Assembly (NCBI GenBank): GCA_964438715.1
Contig: CAYTLQ010000149.1
Coordinates: 1-22,873, forward strand
DNA from: CAYTLQ01 sp964438715
Lineage (GTDB): Bacteria; Bacteroidota; Ignavibacteria; Ignavibacteriales; Ignavibacteriaceae
Length of the DNA stretch: 22,873 bases
Direction of reading: 5' to 3'
The translations under genes and the position numbers were made by a program. The notes below the pieces were generated by a model that saw only the letters and a list, made by a program, of their open reading frames with translations, searched no databases and was not told the DNA's origin. Shown here piece by piece: positions 15,332 to 22,873 of the stretch. The number at the start of each line of letters is the position of its first letter. The first letter of the stretch is position 1.

Positions 15332-16231
15332 ATGACAAAAAGAAATAAAAAGAATTATAAGATTGGTTTAACGCAGTTTTCAGTTTCTGAGAACATAGAT
15401 TCGAACATGAAAAAAGCCGCAATGTGGGTTAAACAGGCAGTAAAAGAGGGCGCTGAAATAGTTTGTCTCCCTGAACTCTACCGTTCTCAATATTTCTGTC
15501 AAAAGGAAGATGTTGCTTATTTTGATATGGCAGAACCGCTGGATGGTCCTTCGGCAAAGCTATTCCGCAAAATTGCGAATGATCTTGGAGTAGTATTAAT
15601 TCTCCCGATATTTGAAAAGCGTGCACCAGGAATTTATCATAACTCAGTTATAGTCATTGAAAATGATGGTTCTTTTCTTGGCTTATATAGAAAAATGCAT
15701 ATACCCGATGACCCTTCGTATTACGAAAAGTTTTATTTCACTCCGGGTGATTTAGGATATAAAAGTTTCAACTCCTCTGTGGGGACATTTGGTTCGCTTA
15801 TTTGCTGGGATCAATGGTATCCTGAAGCCGCCAGATTAACCGCATTAAAAGGGGCAACTACAATATTTTATCCAACGGCGATTGGTTGGCATCCCTATGA
15901 AAAAGAAGAATTCGGCTCCAAACAATTAGATGCATGGATTACTGTACAGCGGGGTCATGCAGTAGCAAACGGTGTTTATGTGGCTTCAGTAAATCGGGTT
16001 GGTTTTGAAAAAAAACCTGACGGAGATGGCGGAATCGAATTTTGGGGATCATCATTTATTGCAGGGCCACAAGGTGAATTATTATGTCGTGCCTCGAATG
16101 ATAATGAAGAAATTCTGATTGCTGAAATTGATCTGGAATATCTTGAAGATGTCCGTCGAAACTGGCCATTCTTTAGAGACCGAAGAATTGAATCATATAA
16201 TAACATAACATCCAGGTTTATTGATGAATAA
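15332..16231 (+). CDS. aguB: N-carbamoylputrescine amidase
   Basis: AguB hydrolyses N-carbamoylputrescine to putrescine, ammonia and CO2, the last step of the agmatine route to polyamines. The 299-residue protein is a nitrilase-superfamily carbon-nitrogen hydrolase with its full catalytic triad: Glu48 in LPELYRSQYF, Lys121 in YRKMHIPDDP, and Cys158 in LICWDQWYPEAAR. The specific stretches MHIPDDPSYYEKFYFTPGD and CWDQWYPEAAR, plus YPTAIGWHP, are those of AguB rather than of general nitrilases. The ATG at 15332 is used; a nearer-upstream ATG (15322) opens only eight codons before a stop. It overlaps aguA, which supplies its substrate, so the assignment is supported by both motifs and context. 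Confidence 0.95.
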   Translation: MTKRNKKNYKIGLTQFSVSENIDSNMKKAAMWVKQAVKEGAEIVCLPELYRSQYFCQKEDVAYFDMAEPLDGPSAKLFRKIANDLGVVLILPIFEKRAPGIYHNSVIVIENDGSFLGLYRKMHIPDDPSYYEKFYFTPGDLGYKSFNSSVGTFGSLICWDQWYPEAARLTALKGATTIFYPTAIGWHPYEKEEFGSKQLDAWITVQRGHAVANGVYVASVNRVGFEKKPDGDGGIEFWGSSFIAGPQGELLCRASNDNEEILIAEIDLEYLEDVRRNWPFFRDRRIESYNNITSRFIDE

Positions 16232-17291
16232 TACAATCAAACGGTTTCCTGCAGAGTGGGAAAAACAGGAGGCAATAATATTAGCATGGCCTTTTAATAA
16301 GTCTGATTGGCCCGGTAAATTCACTCCGATATTTTGGGTTTATACTGAAATAATTAAAAAAATAGCTTCGGATGAAAAAGTAATTTTACTTGTCCCCGAT
16401 AAAAAAGAAAAAACCCGATGTATGGGTTATCTTTTGAAGAATAGTGTCAATATGAATAATGTGATGTTTCTGGAAAAAATTCTTGATAGAAACTGGATGA
16501 GGGATTCAGCTCCGATTACAATTTTGGAGACAAATGAAAATTCTTCTTCGAGGACTTTTGTTCATTTTTCATTTAATGCCTGGGCAAAATATGATAACTG
16601 GAAGAAAGATAAAACTCTCCCCTCTTTCCTCTCAAGACGACTTACGATTCCCCTTGTTGATCCAATTTACAAGAATCGGAGAATTACTCTCGAAGGAGGA
16701 GCAATTGACACTAACGGTAATGGTACAATAATAACTACAGAGGAATGCCTTCTACATCCCAGTATTCAGGTAAGAAATCCCGGCTTCACAAAATCGGATT
16801 ATGCGGATGCTTTTTCACAATATTTGGGTGTTTCAAATATCATCTGGCTTAAAGATGGAATTATTGGCGACGATACGCACGGACATATTGACGATGTTTG
16901 CAGATTCATAAACCGTGACTCAGTAGTTTTATGCTGGGAAAAAAATAGTAAAGATGAAAATTACCGTATTCTTGAAGAAAATTTTGAAAGACTTCAATCA
17001 GCTAAACTTGAAGACGGAAGTAAAGTAAATGTAATTCCCCTTCCAATGCCGGAGCCATTGATTTTCGATGGAATGAGGTTACCGGCAAGTTATGCGAATT
17101 TTTTAATTTGTAATGAAACTGTTCTGGTGCCCACTTTTAACGATGTAAATGATAAATTAGCATTAGGAATTCTTACAGAACTCTTTCCGGAAAGAAAGGT
17201 TGTAGGAATAAATTCTGTCGATTTGGTTTGGGGATTAGGGACGCTTCACTGTTTAAGTCATGAGTTACCTGCTGAGCCACTGAAAAATTAA
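16224..17291 (+). CDS. aguA: Agmatine deiminase
   Basis: AguA converts agmatine to N-carbamoylputrescine and ammonia, feeding AguB next door. About 355 residues, of the PAD_porph family. Seen: RFPAEWEKQEAIILAWP (7-23), the Asp94 site in NWMRDSAP, FNAWAKYDNW, LEGGAIDTNGNGTIITTEECLL (157-178), GDDTHGHIDD (215-224; His221 and Asp223 correspond to the catalytic pair), and a C-terminal catalytic Cys343 in GLGTLHCLSHELP. The usual RDxGP is RDSAP here, and GGGNxHCxTQQ is GLGTLHCLSHE, so it belongs to a divergent branch; the catalytic residues are all present. The ATG at 16224 (8-bp overlap with aguB, CAGG upstream) is preferred over the TTG at 16221. The neighbour aguB supports agmatine as substrate. 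Confidence 0.92.
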   Translation: MNNTIKRFPAEWEKQEAIILAWPFNKSDWPGKFTPIFWVYTEIIKKIASDEKVILLVPDKKEKTRCMGYLLKNSVNMNNVMFLEKILDRNWMRDSAPITILETNENSSSRTFVHFSFNAWAKYDNWKKDKTLPSFLSRRLTIPLVDPIYKNRRITLEGGAIDTNGNGTIITTEECLLHPSIQVRNPGFTKSDYADAFSQYLGVSNIIWLKDGIIGDDTHGHIDDVCRFINRDSVVLCWEKNSKDENYRILEENFERLQSAKLEDGSKVNVIPLPMPEPLIFDGMRLPASYANFLICNETVLVPTFNDVNDKLALGILTELFPERKVVGINSVDLVWGLGTLHCLSHELPAEPLKN

Positions 17292-17300
17292 GTAAAGTAT

Positions 17301-19520
17301 ATGAAAAAAGAACCCGAAGTTACTCTTCAACTTGCGTTAGAACATGGATTGCTTGAGGAGGAATATAACAAGATTTTAACCCTTTTAGGTAGAGTACCAA
17401 CTTTCACTGAGTTAGGTATTTTTTCTGTAATGTGGAGTGAGCACTGCAGTTATAAAAATTCCATTGCTCAATTAAAAACTCTTCCCCGTTCAGGTGGCAG
17501 ATTGCTTGTCGGAGCTGGTGAAGAAAATGCCGGACTTGTTGACATTGGCGATGGTTGGGCAGTAGCATTTAAAATTGAATCACATAACCATCCTTCTGCT
17601 ATTGAGCCGTATCAGGGCGCGGCTACCGGTGTTGGAGGAATACAAAGAGATATTTTTACAATGGGCGCCCGACCGATAGCTTCCTTAAACTCATTGCGGT
17701 TTGGGAATCCTGATGATGCACGCACCAGATTTCTTGTTGATGGTGTTGTACGCAGTATTGGTGACTATGGAAATAGTTTTGGTGTGCCAACTGTTGCAGG
17801 TGAGGTTTATTTTGATAAATGCTATCAGGGCAACCCTCTGGTAAATGCTATGTCTGTGGGAATTGTTAAAGTCGGACAGACTGCCTCCGCTATAGCAAAA
17901 ATCGCAGGTAGTCCGGTATTTATCGTTGGATCGTCAACCGGCAGGGACGGTATCCATGGTGCAACTTTTGCCTCTGAAGAAATAACTGAGAAATCTGAAT
18001 CCAAGCGACCATCCGTTCAGGTTGGCGACCCATTTACCGAGAAACTTCTTTTAGAAGCAACTCTTGAGATAATTAAGAATGATTTAATTATCGGGATTCA
18101 GGATATGGGTGCCGCAGGAATCACATGTTCTACTTCAGAAATGAGTGCAAAAGGACAGTCAGGAATGCGTATCAATCTTGATAATGCCCCAGCACGGGAA
18201 TCAGGAATGACCGCATACGAGTTAATGCTTTCCGAGAGTCAGGAAAGGATGCTCGTAGTTGGTAAAAAAGGCTGTGAAGCAGAAATAAAAAGAATATTTG
18301 ATAAATGGGATTTAAACTGCTCTATTATCGGTGAAGTAATAGATGAAAGTCGGTTAATTATTGAATATCAGGGTGAAATTAAGGCTGATGTTAACCCGTA
18401 TGATTTAGTTCTTGGCGGTGGTGCTCCTGTCTATATTCGTGAATCAAAAAAGCCCGAGTATCCGGAAGTTTTATCGGCATTTGATTATAATTCTCTACCC
18501 TCTGTAGATATCGAAACATCATTTCTTAAGATGATTTCTTCACCCAATATTGCGTCAAAAAGATGGATCTACGAACAATATGATTCGATGGTTCGTACAA
18601 ATACAATTGTTGGTCCCGGCAGTGATTCAGCAGTCATCCTCATTAAAGATATCAATAAAGCTCTCGCAATGAAAACCGATTGCAATTCAAGGTATGTGTA
18701 TCTTAATCCTTCGATGGGTGCAAAGATAGCAGTAGCTGAATCTGCAAGAAATATCGTATGTAGTGGAGGTGAACCATTGGCAATTACAAATTGTCTCAAT
18801 TTCGGTAATCCGTATAAACCGGAAATATATTGGCAGTTTTCTGAAGCTATAAAAGGAATGGGAGAAGCCTGTCGTGCCTTTAATACTCCTGTAACAGGAG
18901 GAAATGTAAGCTTCTATAATGAGTCGAACGATGGCGCAGTTTACCCTACTCCGGTTATTGGTATGATAGGACTGATAGAAGATCTTGGTCATATCACCAC
19001 TGCAAATTTTAAGAATGAAAACGATTTCGTTTATCTTTTAGGTGATGATTTTGAGGAAATTGGCGGATCGGAATTTTTGAGTCATATTCACGGAATTGTG
19101 GCAGGTACGACGCCTGCACTCGATCTGAACAAAGAAATTAAACTCCAAAAATTATTGTTACAACTTATTCGAAAAGGACTTATCAAATCCGCTCATGATG
19201 TGTCTGAGGGTGGAATAGTCTGTGCAATTGCGGAATGTTGTATTATTAACAGAGAACAACCAATTGGTGTTGATGTGCAAATACCAATTAAAAGTCGGGA
19301 AGACTTTTCATTTTTTTCTGAATCACAGTCTCGTGTCATCGTCTCGATATCACCTGAAGACGAAAAAGAATTTTTATCGCTAACACTGTCCTACGGCTTG
19401 GGTATAAGAAAAATTGGTATAACCGGAGGAAATAAATTACATATTAATAACAGATATCAATTTGAGCTTGAAACTGTTTCAAAGCTCTATCATAATTCCT
19501 TATCCGAGCTTCTCACCTAA
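17301..19520 (+). CDS. purL: Phosphoribosylformylglycinamidine synthase subunit PurL
   Basis: PurL makes FGAM from FGAR, ATP and ammonia, in step 4 of purine synthesis. At 739 residues it is the small PurL form, which needs the separate subunits PurS and PurQ; neither gene is in this window. Seen: [18 protein letters not shown] (35-52), [23 protein letters not shown] (91-113), [11 protein letters not shown], an internal second half with ESQERM and [10 protein letters not shown], and AHDVSEGG near the C-terminus, all in family order. It begins nine bases after aguA and is followed 18 bp later by the YihY-type gene, in one co-directional run with no terminator visible. Its product is the substrate of PurM, whose gene is at the other end of the window. 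Confidence 0.97.
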   Translation: MKKEPEVTLQLALEHGLLEEEYNKILTLLGRVPTFTELGIFSVMWSEHCSYKNSIAQLKTLPRSGGRLLVGAGEENAGLVDIGDGWAVAFKIESHNHPSAIEPYQGAATGVGGIQRDIFTMGARPIASLNSLRFGNPDDARTRFLVDGVVRSIGDYGNSFGVPTVAGEVYFDKCYQGNPLVNAMSVGIVKVGQTASAIAKIAGSPVFIVGSSTGRDGIHGATFASEEITEKSESKRPSVQVGDPFTEKLLLEATLEIIKNDLIIGIQDMGAAGITCSTSEMSAKGQSGMRINLDNAPARESGMTAYELMLSESQERMLVVGKKGCEAEIKRIFDKWDLNCSIIGEVIDESRLIIEYQGEIKADVNPYDLVLGGGAPVYIRESKKPEYPEVLSAFDYNSLPSVDIETSFLKMISSPNIASKRWIYEQYDSMVRTNTIVGPGSDSAVILIKDINKALAMKTDCNSRYVYLNPSMGAKIAVAESARNIVCSGGEPLAITNCLNFGNPYKPEIYWQFSEAIKGMGEACRAFNTPVTGGNVSFYNESNDGAVYPTPVIGMIGLIEDLGHITTANFKNENDFVYLLGDDFEEIGGSEFLSHIHGIVAGTTPALDLNKEIKLQKLLLQLIRKGLIKSAHDVSEGGIVCAIAECCIINREQPIGVDVQIPIKSREDFSFFSESQSRVIVSISPEDEKEFLSLTLSYGLGIRKIGITGGNKLHINNRYQFELETVSKLYHNSLSELLT

Positions 19521-19538
19521 ACAAAGTTTGGATGAATA

Positions 19539-20495
19539 TTGAATTTTTTTCAGCGTCTCCGGCGAAAATATAAACTTCTTTTACGACTCTCTGAAAATTT
19601 CAGAGAATTTATAGAGGGGATTATTTTCTATTTTACTGAGATTTTCCGTAGGACTGCTGAACACCATCTTTTTTTATTTGCCGGTGGATTAGCATTTTCT
19701 CTTTTTTTATGTATCATTCCTTTCACTCTCATTTTGTTTTGGATTCTTGGAAATTTTCTTGACTCATCGTCATTTGCTATTCAAATCAACACTCTCATTG
19801 ATACTTTTATCCCCTACGATAATTATTCTGACTTCGTAAAAAATATTCTTTATAATCGTGTTAATGAAGTTATTGAATTTAAAAATGTTGCCGGTATAAT
19901 TGGATTAATTGGTCTTTTATTCACTGCTTCCGGATTTGCAAGCAGTTTGAGGACTATACTGAATAAAGTATTTGGAGCCGTTGAGGATGTAAATTTGCTT
20001 GTAGGAAAACTCCGGGACTTTGCATTGATAATATTCACAGTGTTCTTTTTTCTCCTGTGGACTTTGTTTCTACCCGTGATAAATTTTCTAAGAAATATTT
20101 CAGATTACATTATTGACTTTCGCTTTCTTCGTTATGGTATTTTTCAGAATGCTTTTATTGAAATCTTTTCATTTTGTCTTCTTCTGTTTTTATTTTATGT
20201 ATTGTACACTGCTGTTCCGGTGAAAAAAATTCGGCACAAATCATCATTCGCCGGAGCACTTTGGGCTACAATACTCTATGAAGGAGCAAAAATAATTTTT
20301 GGAATATATATTTATAAATTTGCATCTTATGGTAAAATTTATGGTACCTATGCAGTTGTTGTTGTCGTTGCATTTTGGATTTATTATGCCTCAGCAGTCT
20401 TTATTCTTGGCGCTGAAGTTGGTAAATTGTTCGACGAGAGAATAGAATTGAAGAAAATAGGTCAAAAAAATTTGAACCCTTCCTCAGTTGAATGA
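19539..20495 (+). CDS. YihY/BrkB family inner-membrane protein
   Basis: A 318-residue polytopic membrane protein of the YihY/BrkB (UPF0761) family. The family was once called ribonuclease BN, but its function is not settled. Seen: an amphipathic basic N-terminus (QRLRRKYKLLLRL), then about six hydrophobic segments: LFAGGLAFSLFLCIIPFTLILFW (split: 47-69), VAGIIGLIGLLFTASGF, FALIIFTVFFFLLW, IEIFSFCLLLFLFYVLY, SFAGALWATILYEGAK and YAVVVVVAFWIYYASAVFILGAEVG. The GxLxFxxFLxxIP entry and the WIYYxxxxxxxGAE ending are family hallmarks. The start is a TTG at 19539, with GGA at 19530-19532; an ATG at 19532 is out of frame and closes after 13 codons. It is last in the aguB-aguA-purL run. Confidence 0.88.
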   Translation: MNFFQRLRRKYKLLLRLSENFREFIEGIIFYFTEIFRRTAEHHLFLFAGGLAFSLFLCIIPFTLILFWILGNFLDSSSFAIQINTLIDTFIPYDNYSDFVKNILYNRVNEVIEFKNVAGIIGLIGLLFTASGFASSLRTILNKVFGAVEDVNLLVGKLRDFALIIFTVFFFLLWTLFLPVINFLRNISDYIIDFRFLRYGIFQNAFIEIFSFCLLLFLFYVLYTAVPVKKIRHKSSFAGALWATILYEGAKIIFGIYIYKFASYGKIYGTYAVVVVVAFWIYYASAVFILGAEVGKLFDERIELKKIGQKNLNPSSVE

Positions 20496-20506
20496 GTGAA
20501 TTTTAA

Positions 20507-20518
20507 TAAATATATTTA
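20507..20518. promoter_or_regulatory. Palindrome upstream of the Rrf2 regulator
   Basis: TAAATATATTTA is a perfect 12-bp palindrome 27 bp before the regulator's ATG, in the 50-bp gap after the YihY-type gene. Rrf2 proteins bind AT-rich palindromes and often control their own gene, so it is a plausible operator. Being all A/T, it may also be chance. Confidence 0.3.
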
Positions 20519-20545
20519 ATCAGATATTTTTATCCGTTTTTGCTT

Positions 20546-21019
20546 ATGTCGATAATTTTTTCAAAAAAATGTGAATATGGCCTTCAGGCAGTGCTCTTAT
20601 TATCAACCGGGATACAGAAGATTCGTTCAGCAGACGAGATTGCTGAGGAGTTAAAGATCCCTAAAGAATTTGTATCAAAAATTTTGCAGGAATTAACTGC
20701 ACAAAATATAGTTTCATCCAAAAAAGGTAAACAAGGCGGCTTTTTCCTGCACAGACCTCCCTCAGAATTGAAACTTATTGATATTGTAAAAGCAATAGAT
20801 GGTGATGGTATTTTTACTAATTGTGTACTCGGATTCCCAAATTGTAGTACTGTCAATCCTTGCCCTTTGCATGATAAATGGTCGAAACTTATCCGCGATA
20901 CTTATCTTATGCTTGATGAAGAAACAATAGATAAGTTTAAAGATAAAGTACAAAAGAAAATTCTTAGCTTAAAAAATGAATCAGATTCAGAGTTTTCTCA
21001 AGAAACCGATACTCGTTAA
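20546..21019 (+). CDS. Rrf2 family transcriptional regulator with putative Fe-S cluster
   Basis: A cytoplasmic DNA-binding regulator of about 157 residues. Seen: winged helix with YGLQAVLLLS, SADEIAEELKIPKEFVSKILQELTAQNIVSSKKGKQGGFFL (28-68), the Rrf2 signature, then IVKAIDGD. Three cysteines follow in the family's cluster-binding loop (Cys93, Cys100, Cys106; C-x6-C-x5-C, in NCVLGFPNC and NPCPLHDKW). This matches Fe-S-containing Rrf2 members such as NsrR and IscR, which sense nitric oxide, redox state or Fe-S supply. The exact signal cannot be read from sequence. ATG at 20546 is chosen over TTG at 20540 because the family starts at about this point. Its 3' end overlaps the next gene by 44 bp, tying it to a membrane protein and a polyferredoxin that it may regulate. 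Confidence 0.88.
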   Translation: MSIIFSKKCEYGLQAVLLLSTGIQKIRSADEIAEELKIPKEFVSKILQELTAQNIVSSKKGKQGGFFLHRPPSELKLIDIVKAIDGDGIFTNCVLGFPNCSTVNPCPLHDKWSKLIRDTYLMLDEETIDKFKDKVQKKILSLKNESDSEFSQETDTR

Positions 21020-21788
21020 CGAGCATGGAACATGGGCAATATTACTCGTGCCTATGTTTTTACCAATTCGTAGTTTTTTGCTGCTCACTTTTGATATCCT
21101 TTCCCTTCATCTGTCTCTAATATTATTTTTCCTCGCATACAAACCTGCAGAGTTTTTGCTAAATGAAATGTATCATAAACGAAAAGCAAGTATAAAAACC
21201 CGTCATAATTTATTCTGGTTAGTTATTTACATTTTTACCGGTTTTATTTTCGGGCTAATCGTACTAATGAATACGAGAAGTTACACTTTTATTCTACCAG
21301 CGTTTATTTCATTTTTATTATTTTTTGTCAGTAACTACATCTATTATAAAACAAAATTTGGTTTGGTAAGAGAATTAATAGCCATAGTAGGACTTACCGG
21401 CACATCTGCAATTGTATCACTTTATTTTTATCATACCGATTTTTACTCTGCAATAATAATATGGCTGCTGTGTTCTTTATTTTTTTCCCTCTCAGCATTT
21501 TATATACATCTTAAATTAGCTCAATTAAAACGCGGAGAAGAAAGCCGGGAATATCGGACTTTGTTAAAAGGTAGTCTTGGTTATGCAGGTTTACTGGTTA
21601 TTTTGTTACCCTTACTAATTTCTTGGTTGCAGCTTAACTGGATAATTCTACTCGGCTTTTTACCAATGCTGATTCATGTAATTCATGGATCATTTTCTGC
21701 TAAACCACTAAAAAGTTTTAAGGTAACCGGCTTTACATTTCTCGGGTATTCCATACTTTTCTATATCTTAAACGGTGCCATCAAATGA
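20976..21788 (+). CDS. YwiC-like membrane protein
   Basis: A 270-residue integral membrane protein with about eight hydrophobic segments. The N-terminal NEHGTWAILLVPMFLP (15-30) matches the 'P.EHGaWa.l..P' opening of the YwiC-like family; the rest is mostly membrane helices with short loops. No enzymatic function is established for the family. In Bacillus subtilis ywiC lies beside fnr and the nitrate reductase genes, so a link to anaerobic respiration is often suspected (established context, unproven role). The ATG at 20976 lies 44 bp inside the Rrf2 gene, and no other usable start comes before the conserved EHG motif, so the overlap appears real. It overlaps the following polyferredoxin gene by four bases (ATGA). 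Confidence 0.75.
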   Translation: MNQIQSFLKKPILVNEHGTWAILLVPMFLPIRSFLLLTFDILSLHLSLILFFLAYKPAEFLLNEMYHKRKASIKTRHNLFWLVIYIFTGFIFGLIVLMNTRSYTFILPAFISFLLFFVSNYIYYKTKFGLVRELIAIVGLTGTSAIVSLYFYHTDFYSAIIIWLLCSLFFSLSAFYIHLKLAQLKRGEESREYRTLLKGSLGYAGLLVILLPLLISWLQLNWIILLGFLPMLIHVIHGSFSAKPLKSFKVTGFTFLGYSILFYILNGAIK

Positions 21789-22810
21789 ACACAACAAGAA
21801 AAGTCACCATTACAAAAAATAATGCTTACCCCTATGCAAAATTACGATTCACTTCACAATTATTCTCACTCTTCATCGTACTATGGATTGGTATTGAGTT
21901 TTATTTATTTGTCAACTCTTTAGAAAACTCTGAATCTCTTATAAAATTTTCCAGACCTGCGGGTGTTGAAGCTTTTCTGCCAATTTCTGCATTAATGAGT
22001 TTTCTTTATTTCATTTACACCGGAATCATTCATACTATTCACCCCGCCGGCTTCATAATTTTTACAACAATTATCCTTATTTCATTCGTCGTTTCGAAAA
22101 GCTTTTGCAGTTGGATTTGCCCGATAGGTTTTATTTCTGAATTGACCGGCTCTATTGGCAAGAAAATGTTTAAGATTAAATGGAAACTCCCCCGATTTCT
22201 GGATTACCCACTACGAGCATTGAAATACATATTATTGGCGTTCTTTCTGTTTGTTATTTTACCAATGCCGGCGGAGGCATTAGAGGCTTTTCTTGATAGT
22301 CCATATAATCAGGTAGCCGATATAAAAATGTTAGAGTTTTTTACCGAAATAAGTACATTTTCTTTTATTGTGATACTCACTCTGGTATTTCTTTCGGTAT
22401 TTATTGAGAACTTCTGGTGTCGTTATCTGTGCCCTTATGGAGGTCTTCTGGGTCTGATAGGTATGTTGGGAATATTACGGATAAAAAGAAATTCACAATC
22501 ATGTATTGATTGTAACTTATGCGCAAAAGTTTGCCCATCACGAATAAAGGTCGATAAAATAACAACCGTAAAATCGGATGAGTGTACATCATGCTTTAGT
22601 TGTCTCGATGCCTGCCCGGTAAAAGATACGTTAGTAGTTTCACCTGTTTACACCAAGTTCCCGCTCTCCACGAAATTTGTTGCCTTATTTATTCTCTTAC
22701 TTTTTTGGGGATTAATACTTTCAGGCATTATTGGCGGTATTTGGCAGAACTCACTTACGCCGGAAGATTATCAATATCTGTACGATAACAGACATTTCTT
22801 TACTCACTGA
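21785..22810 (+). CDS. NapH/NosR-type membrane polyferredoxin (4Fe-4S binding)
   Basis: A 341-residue membrane protein that probably passes electrons from the quinone pool to a partner across the inner membrane. Seen: a transmembrane helix near 25-43, further helices (65-80, 88-105, 145-162, 192-207, 297-318), and two CxxxCP motifs at membrane edges (Cys108-Cys112 in FCSWICPIGF; Cys212-Cys216 in WCRYLCPYGG). Two complete 4Fe-4S ferredoxin motifs follow (Cys240/243/246/250 and Cys267/270/273/277). This is the layout of NapH, NosR C-terminal and related proteins. No periplasmic FMN domain is present, so it is not full NosR, and no nap, nos or nrf enzyme is in the window to name its partner. A final transmembrane helix and short tail (TPEDYQYLYDN) complete it. 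It is translationally coupled to the YwiC-like gene. Confidence 0.85.
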   Translation: MNTTRKVTITKNNAYPYAKLRFTSQLFSLFIVLWIGIEFYLFVNSLENSESLIKFSRPAGVEAFLPISALMSFLYFIYTGIIHTIHPAGFIIFTTIILISFVVSKSFCSWICPIGFISELTGSIGKKMFKIKWKLPRFLDYPLRALKYILLAFFLFVILPMPAEALEAFLDSPYNQVADIKMLEFFTEISTFSFIVILTLVFLSVFIENFWCRYLCPYGGLLGLIGMLGILRIKRNSQSCIDCNLCAKVCPSRIKVDKITTVKSDECTSCFSCLDACPVKDTLVVSPVYTKFPLSTKFVALFILLLFWGLILSGIIGGIWQNSLTPEDYQYLYDNRHFFTH

Positions 22811-22835
22811 TATAATTCCACACAAAATTACCTTT

Positions 22836-22859
22836 AAGTAATATCATCAGCTATTACTT
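22836..22859 (+). terminator. Weak hairpin after the polyferredoxin gene
   Basis: AAGTAATA-(TCATCAGC)-TATTACTT is a perfect 8-bp inverted repeat 25 bp after the stop codon. The stem is AT-rich and only three more T-like positions follow, so it would be a weak intrinsic terminator at best, or an operator for a gene beyond the window edge. Confidence 0.3.
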
Positions 22860-22873
22860 TTAACTTCCCCAAA

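Noticed and set aside
15322..15348. Upstream ATG at 15322 as aguB start
   Set aside because: That frame ends after eight codons at TAA and is not the aguB frame.

Overview
The window is AT-rich bacterial chromosome. It is densely packed with conserved genes and shows no rRNA, tRNA, insertion sequence, CRISPR array or phage gene. Two secreted proteins end in a type IX secretion (T9SS) type A sorting domain, each with an FPNPFN motif. One of these carries a 'PVELTSFTAK...VILNWTTATELNNKGFEL' type linker (quoted in parts). This combination, with hrcA-grpE-dnaJ lacking dnaK, points to the Ignavibacteria/Chlorobi side of the Bacteroidota-FCB group, most likely Ignavibacteria. That assignment comes from family knowledge, not from a search.

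Layout. (1) 3-1534 (+): the 3' part of birA (biotin protein ligase, cut by the window edge), overlapping coaX (type III pantothenate kinase). (2) 1536-3526 (-): purM (AIR synthetase) followed by a secreted PD40/TolB-like beta-propeller protein; the latter meets coaX tail to tail with one base between them. (3) 3533-3725: a 190-bp divergent promoter region with palindromes but no recognisable CIRCE element. (4) 3726-12318 (+): eight co-directional genes with gaps of 27 bp or less and no visible terminator. They are hrcA, grpE, dnaJ, a ComEA-like helix-hairpin-helix protein with a pilin-like N-terminus, a PilM-like actin-fold protein, rsmD, a ten-repeat FG-GAP/VCBS protein and a choice-of-anchor B protein. 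(5) 12341-12967 (-): a lone glutamine amidotransferase subunit (TrpG/PabA type). (6) 13023-15288 (+): two overlapping, secreted MORN_2-repeat genes built on a strict 24-residue (72-bp) period. The second is split by an in-frame TAA that keeps the repeat register. (7) 15332-20495 (+): aguB and aguA (agmatine to putrescine), purL (FGAM synthase), and a YihY/BrkB membrane protein. (8) 20546-22810 (+): an Rrf2-type regulator with three Fe-S-type cysteines, a YwiC-like membrane protein and a NapH/NosR-type polyferredoxin, overlapping one another.

Functionally the window is mostly housekeeping: cofactors (biotin, CoA), purines (PurM, PurL), protein folding, 16S rRNA methylation and polyamines. The parts that deserve a closer look are the ComEA-PilM pair sitting inside the heat-shock transcription unit, the MORN_2 array with its in-register stop codon, and the translationally coupled Rrf2-YwiC-polyferredoxin unit, which resembles a small redox- or nitric-oxide-responsive respiratory module. 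I saw no clearly undescribed system. These three are candidates, with stated ways to confirm or reject them.
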